64,000 nucleotides of DNA from Nelumbo lutea (Eukaryota > Streptophyta > Magnoliopsida > Proteales > Nelumbonaceae), in the NCBI GenBank assembly GCA_022828595.1, contig JAKGHH010000001.1, positions 135,799,017-135,863,016 of the forward strand. The letters run 5' to 3'. The notes below the pieces were generated by a model. That model made no database searches. It saw nothing but the letters and a program-made list of their open reading frames with translations, and was not told the DNA's origin. Every line of letters starts with the position of its first letter. Position 1 is the first letter of the stretch. Positions 58,658 through 64,000 of this stretch are shown here, piece by piece. The position numbers and the translations under genes were made by a program.

Positions 58658-59440
58658 TTACAGATTCTCTTTCAAGGTCGGCTGGAGAGAGTGGCATTCT
58701 CTGCAAGCTAACAAAAATGATCGGAGAAACTGCCAGCCAGACGATGAGCGTGCAGATTTCTTCTTACCCTTGACTTTTTTCTTGGATTTCAGGTCTTCTT
58801 GCACCAAAATTTCAGTCTTCTTTCTGCAGGAAACCTCCTTGGATGGTGTCAAAATTGGTGCTGGCGCTATAAACTGCCATCTTTGATGAGGCGGCATGGG
58901 TCCATTCGCCTGGTTTCTCATTCCAGTAATTGGTGGTCGAGCTGCAACTCTCTTGTCCGAAATGGATGGTCTCCTCTCTGAGTTTTCGCTGTAGCTCGTT
59001 CGAGCACTACTGCAGCAGCTGCTTCTACTATTGCTGCTGTTGCTACGAGACGACATGAATGAGTCCCTGCTACTAACGCTGCTGCTGGTGCAACGGCTCA
59101 GTCGAGAACACCCACTCCCGGCAACTTTTACCGGTTGAAATGGAAACGCATGTGGTAGAAGCCGACCATTGTAGAACAAAACGTCAGCTGGGTAGTTCTT
59201 GTCCGGATCATTAGCCGGAGAGTCTGGTGTGATGCAACCGAACTCGAAATCAGATTCATCATGATCGTCGGTAGTATCAGTAGTCGGGTACTCAGGAATG
59301 ACATGGCCAAACTCGAACTCCGAGTACCGGTCTTCGTCTTGCTCTTGATCTTGTGTGCCTATGCCGAAGGATGAGAAGGTATCACAGAAATCTGTCTCGG
59401 CGGTAACGCCCATAGTATGATCGTGCCAGAGTCCTTCCAT
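58658..59440 (-). CDS. DUF1645-family protein, single exon
   Basis: The first ATG in frame is at 59440 (MEGLWHDHTMGVTAETDFC); the open frame extends five codons upstream without another ATG. The product is 260 residues, close to the usual 270 of DUF1645 proteins. An acidic N-terminal third holds two related motifs, FEFGHVIPEYP and FEFGCITPDSP. The hallmark ADVLFYNGRLLPHAFPFQP follows at about residues 85-103. Next come a Ser-rich stretch (about 110-155), a basic cluster KSKKKVKGKKK, and WQFLRSFLLACRE near the C-terminus, matching the family's W-x-F-L-x-x-x-L block. There is no signal peptide or membrane segment. Function unknown. Alternative: a membrane-associated kinase regulator (MAKR), which shares the FEF and ADELF-like motifs and a basic patch. 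It is convergent with the RSS3-like gene. Confidence 0.85.
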   Translation of the reverse strand: MEGLWHDHTMGVTAETDFCDTFSSFGIGTQDQEQDEDRYSEFEFGHVIPEYPTTDTTDDHDESDFEFGCITPDSPANDPDKNYPADVLFYNGRLLPHAFPFQPVKVAGSGCSRLSRCTSSSVSSRDSFMSSRSNSSNSRSSCCSSARTSYSENSERRPSISDKRVAARPPITGMRNQANGPMPPHQRWQFIAPAPILTPSKEVSCRKKTEILVQEDLKSKKKVKGKKKSARSSSGWQFLRSFLLACRECHSLQPTLKENL

Positions 59441-59495
59441 GGAATTCTGTGCCAATTAACTTGCTTGCAGATAGAGAAAACTGGGTCCCTGATAT

Positions 59496-59504
59496 CTATA
59501 TATA
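59496..59504 (-). promoter_or_regulatory. Candidate TATA box of the DUF1645 gene
   Basis: TATATATAG on the minus strand, 56 bp upstream of the ATG. It would leave a leader of roughly 30 nt, which is short. Confidence 0.35.
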
Positions 59505-59714
59505 CAAGCTTAGGGAGCTTAAACGCTCAAGGGTTAAACATGGGATGATCTGGACTGTTTTGGGACCATTCAGAAATCTAGGTGGTATGAATCATGTCTT
59601 CCAAACTTTGCCAATTCCAACGACATCATTCAATAAATAGTGCTCTGGTAAATATTCTAACTATTGTCGTACTATGCAATGAACCCAAGGTGTCTCTCAT
59701 TTTCAATCAACCCA

Positions 59715-59905
59715 ACTCCCGGCCGATCAGCTTAGACATCCATGCATGCAGCCTGACCCACCAATTGAAGGGTCTGGATCATGATTCAATGGGGTCACAA
59801 CCAAAACACTCCCGATCAGCTCAGACATCCATGCAGAGTGACCCACCAGCACCAATTGAAGGGTCTGGATGATCATGATTCAGTGGGTCATCACCCAAAC
59901 ACTCA
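59715..59905 (+). repeat. Tandem duplication, about 95-bp unit, two copies
   Basis: Both copies contain GATCAGCT(T/C)AGACATCCATGC, GACCCACC, CAATTGAAGGGTCTGGAT and CATGATTCA. They differ by small indels. Confidence 0.8.
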
Positions 59906-61220
59906 AACCCTCCTTTAATTAATTTCCTTTTGGTTGGGGTATAAGAAATCATTGAATCCCCAAACATCTTTCATGGCTTTCCTTTAGACCCTTCTTTTTT
60001 TTATTTTTCCAATAAAGAAATCTTATAAAAATATTTTGTTCCATGTACGTGTTATTTAAATGAGAATTGCACCAAAGTATAACTACAGTCTTAATATATG
60101 GTTTTCTTTTGGTTTCTCACAAGGGCTTGCAATGATGGAATCAACCTAGCTTTCTGTGTTTTCTGAGACAGAAGCCTTTTACAAGGAATTAATCTAATTA
60201 CAATCAATTGATCACCTTTAATAGTTCCCAATATTTATGGCGACAGTAGACATACTTGGGGATTTATAAAATTTTCTTGTCACCCATCAAGGCCTTCAGT
60301 AGGACCTTGAATCCATGATCACATTATGCTCTTGGGACCGGAAGCCATACCATGCATCTTCAGTCTCCTTCAAGCTTGGTAAAACCCATCTCATGTGAGT
60401 CATATATATATATATTAATTTGTATCACATAGTGTAGCATAACTTGTCAACATGACCGGCTGTAATGAAGTGTCAAGATTGTATAGCATAATGACTGTCT
60501 ACATTCTGTTAATTTGTCTGATCACCAATTAAGGAGGTTATACTTAGATATCCTGTCAGGCTGGAAGCTAGCTCCTTTCATGTCAGTACTGCTGTTAAAT
60601 TCTGAATGTAGTTGAAATTGTTGAACTCAAGCAAACCGGAGTTGTACTATTCTGAACCATTAAAATTACAAGGCACCATCTTCCTGTCTGCAAAACTTTA
60701 CCATATGTAAAGACAATAATGTTGTGCAGCTAGCTTGCGTCGACGCAGAACAACAAACGCATCATTAATTGGAAAATTACACATACAAGAGAAGTCACCA
60801 GTGCAGTGAGTCATGTAAGAATTGAATTAATTAGCTTAATCCAGCTGCTGGACAAATGGCTAAAGCTTCCATGTAGTCCGAGTAGAGTAGTGTTTGCTAT
60901 TTATACCATGCACGAACAATCTTGGTTGCTAGCTAGGAAGGTGCAGCCATTGTCTGGGTCCGACTCTGCTGGGGAATGGGATGGAGAGATTAACGCATGC
61001 AAATCAGCGGCAGCTTCCACTCATTTGGAAGACACCATGTAATAAAGCCAAGCCGATGAAACAAGCAATTGCAGCCCGCCTCCCAATTCCAAGATGCATG
61101 GTTGCACGTAACTATCGGATTGTATTTGCATTGCATCCTCGGATTGATTGTTGGGGACTTGGGGAAGCTGCACTTACATCGTCCTGCTCTTCTCTCTCAA
61201 GATACGCGGTTAACCACCTT

Positions 61221-61223
<3 letters not shown>

Positions 61224-61282
<59 letters not shown>
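61224..61282 (+). repeat. (TA)n microsatellite, about 59 bp
   Basis: Uninterrupted TA array. Confidence 0.95.
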
Positions 61283-61286
<4 letters not shown>

Positions 61287-62379
61287 TTTCAACCCGTTGG
61301 AATCGTTTGAACAGTCACTCGATCAAGATTTTGGGTTTGGTTTAATTAGATGGTAAAAAAATCATTGATTTGGTTAAGAACCGTTCGATTCAAGGATCAA
61401 AATTTTGTCATGTATCAATCGATATGTATCGTATCAGAGATTTCCCGATGTGCCCTTCTAGGAGGTGTTTCGGGTCGACAACTGGTTCAGGGGTAGACCA
61501 GCCTTAAACTGGCCCCTTTGAACCAGTTTCAAAAAATAAAAAGAAAACATAAAAACAGTACCAATATAGACCAATATGCTCTACCAGCATATCACCATGT
61601 ATTGATATTTTGAACATTGGTTCGACACATTCAGTTCAACCATTGCACACTCAATGTATACAAACTTTCGGAGGCCATAACTTTGCACTCCGATATCCGA
61701 TTGGGGTATTTTTTTTTTTATTTTGGGTAACTTTTTGAGATCTATGTGTCCCAATGGGCCATAGGTGCCTTGCCTCGTTATTTTTTGAAAAAAAAAACCT
61801 TTTTTGACCTCAAATTGCATTTTTAATATTCTTTATAAATAAAAAAATTAAAAACTAATTTAAAAAATATAAATTAAATATAAAAATACATGTAACATAT
61901 CTAAAATATATTTATACATTATTTTTTGATAAAATATATATTTATACACATATATACATATGTATATAAATATATATACCTAATACATGTATATGGTGAT
62001 GTGGCAGAGTCTAAAACGTTCAACCCGGCTTGTTGAATAGGCAACCAGAAACCTGGAGGCAAAGATTTAAAATTTAAGATAATGTGTGTGTCAAAGAGAT
62101 AAGTTTTTTTATTGCATTTATAAATTATAAATAATAAAATTTAAGATATGTAATGCATTGATTTTAAATTTGATCGTACGTACAGAAAGCTTTAATTTAA
62201 TCTATTAATAAAATAATTATTTTAATATGTTTTTTATTTATTTTTACTATAATGTAATTGATAAGGGCAGATTTAGCCCTCCACTAACATCATGACACAT
62301 GGCATATCAGAACAGTTGGACTACATCCTAGCATCACCTAGGCGACAACTTGCCTTAGCCAAAATGGGGTCCCAGCTGA

Positions 62380-62605
62380 TGACCTGCCTCTGCCGCCAAC
62401 CTGGTGACCTACTTCTACTGCTGACCTGACGACCTACTTCTACCGCCAGCCTATAGACCTGCCTTTGCTGCCGACCTGGCGATCTACGTCTATCACTGAC
62501 CTGGTGACCTACCTCTGTCATCGACTTGGCGACCTGGCGACTTGCCTTTGTCGCCGACCTAGCAACCTGGCGATCTGCCTTTGTCGCCAACTTGATGACC
62601 TACCT
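62380..62605 (+). repeat. U3 minisatellite, about 25-bp unit
   Basis: About nine imperfect copies of a unit like CTGGCGACCTACCTCTGTCG, upstream of the TATA box. Confidence 0.75.
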
Positions 62606-62980
62606 TTCTAGAAGCTTGCTAGTTGTCTCCGAACCTTTCAGGATCACACCACGTAATCGTAGGCCTTATCGTCATCCTGCCCGAATCGGAGGGAAACGGT
62701 AAGCCTTATTAACTGGCACGTTATCCTCCTTCCAAAGCGAAACAAACCTCTACGTCATGGGTCAAGGATTTCGAGAGTGTTTCACAAGACCCGTGGCAGC
62801 CCAACTATATAAGGCATTAGCCCTTAAGACCTAGGTAGATGCGCAATTTTTAGTTCCCGCAGCTCTCCAACTCTCTCACATTTAGCTATCTTAAAATCTC
62901 TAATTCGCTAATTTAAGCATCGGAGTGCCCACCTTAGGTAAAGCAACCCAGGCACTCTGACACTATTTCCTTGCAGGCCA

Positions 62981-63620
62981 CATTAGAGCCACCTCTCCAG
63001 CTTGTCACGATTCAGCTAGGCATCAGAGCCACCTCTCTAGCTCGTCACCATTCAACTAGGTATAAGAGACACCTCTCCAGCTCATCACCATTCAGCTAGG
63101 CATCAGAGCCACCTCTCCAGCTCGCCACCATTCAGCTAGGCATCAGAGCCACCTCTCTAGCTCGTCACCATTTAGCTAGGCATCAGAGCCACCTATCCAG
63201 CTCGTCACCACTCAATTAGGCATCAGAGCCACCTCTCCAGCACATCACCATTCAGCTAGGCATCAGAACCACCTCTCGAGCTCATCACCACCCAGTTAGG
63301 CATCAAAGCCACCTCTCCAGCTTGTCACCATTCATCTATGCATCAAAACCACCTCTCCAGTTTGTCACCATTTATCTAGGCATCAAAGCCACATCTCCAA
63401 CTCGTCACCACTTAATTAGGCATCAAAGCCACATCTCCAGCTCATCACCGCTCAGTTAGGCATCAGAGCCACCTCTCCAGCTCGTCACCATTTAGCTAGG
63501 CATCAGAGCCACCTCTCTAGCTTGTCACCATTTAGCTAGGCGTCCAAGCCACCTTCCAGGTAGGAACCATTCAGCTAGGTGTCCAAGCCACCTTCCAGGT
63601 AAGGATTATTCAGTCAGGCA
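62981..63620 (+). repeat. 40-bp tandem array in the transcribed LTR leader, about 16 copies
   Basis: The unit reads CATCAGAGCCACCTCTCCAG then CTCGTCACCATTCAGCTAGG. Most copies differ by a few substitutions and keep exact 40-bp spacing. The last two are shorter variants with GTCCAAGCCACCTTCCAGG. Confidence 0.95.
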
Positions 63621-63665
63621 TCTGAGTCATTAGCCAACTGAGAGCTGCCAAAATGCGCATCATCA

Positions 63666-63687
63666 ATTGGTGTCGTCTATTGGAAAC
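63666..63687 (+). other. Primer binding site
   Basis: TGGTGTCGTCTATTGGAA, two bases after the LTR, a diverged form of the primer sites at 42463 and 48687. Confidence 0.65.
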
Positions 63688-64000
63688 GCTACAAAAGGCT
63701 ATGTCCTCACTCGATTCTCTAATCCTCAAGTAATAACATCTTCAAGCAACAACAATAGCGCCTGATCGAAAGAACCTAGGGGGGCAGGAACAAAATGATT
63801 ATCCCAAACGAGTTCTCGCAGTCTTGCTTGGACAAAATCTCCCTAACTATGAGGCCACCCCCATATGTCGAGCTCTATGTGCTCTCTGCGAGAGTTGGCG
63901 GCCAATAGAATGTGAGGCCACCCCCTAAGTCAAGCCCTCCATGCTTTATGTGGGAGTTGATGGCCAGTTGGTTGTGGAGTCGCCCTTGCAGGCTGGTCTT

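Larger units (their letters stand above)
59505..62258. other. No gene recognised
   Basis: Includes the local duplication and TA array listed below. 61400-61640 resembles the repeat-like sequence at 31550-31775. Confidence 0.45.
62259..63665 (+). repeat. 5' LTR (1407 bp)
   Basis: Starts TGATAAGGGCAGATTTAGCC and ends GCGCATCATCA. TATATAAG lies at 62806-62813. The LTR is enlarged by two tandem arrays, one before and one after the TATA box. Confidence 0.75.
62259..64000 (+). mobile_element. Tat-lineage Ty3/gypsy element, 5' LTR and leader, cut by window end
   Basis: A 5' LTR (62259-63665) is followed by a Ty3-type primer site and about 300 bp of leader. No gag is visible before the window ends. 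LTR ends TGAT and ATCA and the conserved LTR core tie it to the other Tat elements here. Confidence 0.75.

Noticed and set aside
60981..61356. Two frames of about 100 codons ending in an Ile/Tyr repeat
   Set aside because: The repeat is translation of the TA microsatellite and the rest has no family signature.
62321..62590. 89-codon minus-strand frame with VGRQVS-type repeats
   Set aside because: It is the translated 25-bp minisatellite of the LTR.
62980..63620. CRISPR-like regular repeat array
   Set aside because: Units are contiguous with no spacers, lie within an LTR of a plant genome, and vary by point changes; it is a minisatellite.

Overview
The window is a repeat-rich stretch of a flowering-plant nuclear genome. 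The evidence is plant-type GT-AG introns, a gene of the RSS3 (RICE SALT SENSITIVE 3) family, a plant-only DUF1645 gene, and dense plant LTR retrotransposons, LINEs and MITEs. I cannot name the species; nothing specifically suggests a grass.

Only two genes look intact, both near the right side. The first is a seven-exon RSS3-like gene on the plus strand (54663-56873, 439 codons), coding a bHLH-MYC_N-domain regulator without a DNA-binding bHLH. The second is a single-exon DUF1645-family gene on the minus strand (58658-59440, 260 codons). They are divergent in family and probably unrelated in function.

Layout from left to right. 1-3359: 3' half of a Ty3/gypsy Tat-lineage element with a spliced antisense gene and a 3' LTR. 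3461-4680: a broken DUF1645 gene (plus) abutting a WRN-type exonuclease fragment (minus). 6388-15044: a decayed Ty3 gag on the minus strand split by a complete Ty1/copia element (7198-14889, target duplication GTGAA). 16259-23167: a decayed full-length L1-type LINE. 24913-25576: a solo Tat LTR. 25745-27165: a CCCH zinc-finger gene copy, decayed. 28.0-34.5 kb: a LINE scrap, a Tourist-like MITE, hAT-like MITEs, a hairpin element and a TRIM-like remnant. 34.5-37.6 kb: nothing recognised. 37629-49343: a composite Tat element on the minus strand with three LTRs and two internal regions inside one 5-bp target duplication (GTAAA). 49951-50360: a leucine-rich-repeat extensin pseudogene. 50.4-54.2 kb: gene-free, with telomere-like and simple repeats. 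54.3-59.5 kb: the gene-bearing island. 62259-64000: the 5' LTR and leader of another Tat element, running off the window.

The most notable structures are the tandem three-LTR element and the antisense transcription unit near the 3' LTR of the Tat elements. That unit has its own TATAAATAG box and, in the best-preserved copy, two short introns that join in frame. All mobile-element coding regions here are broken by stops, frameshifts or deletions.
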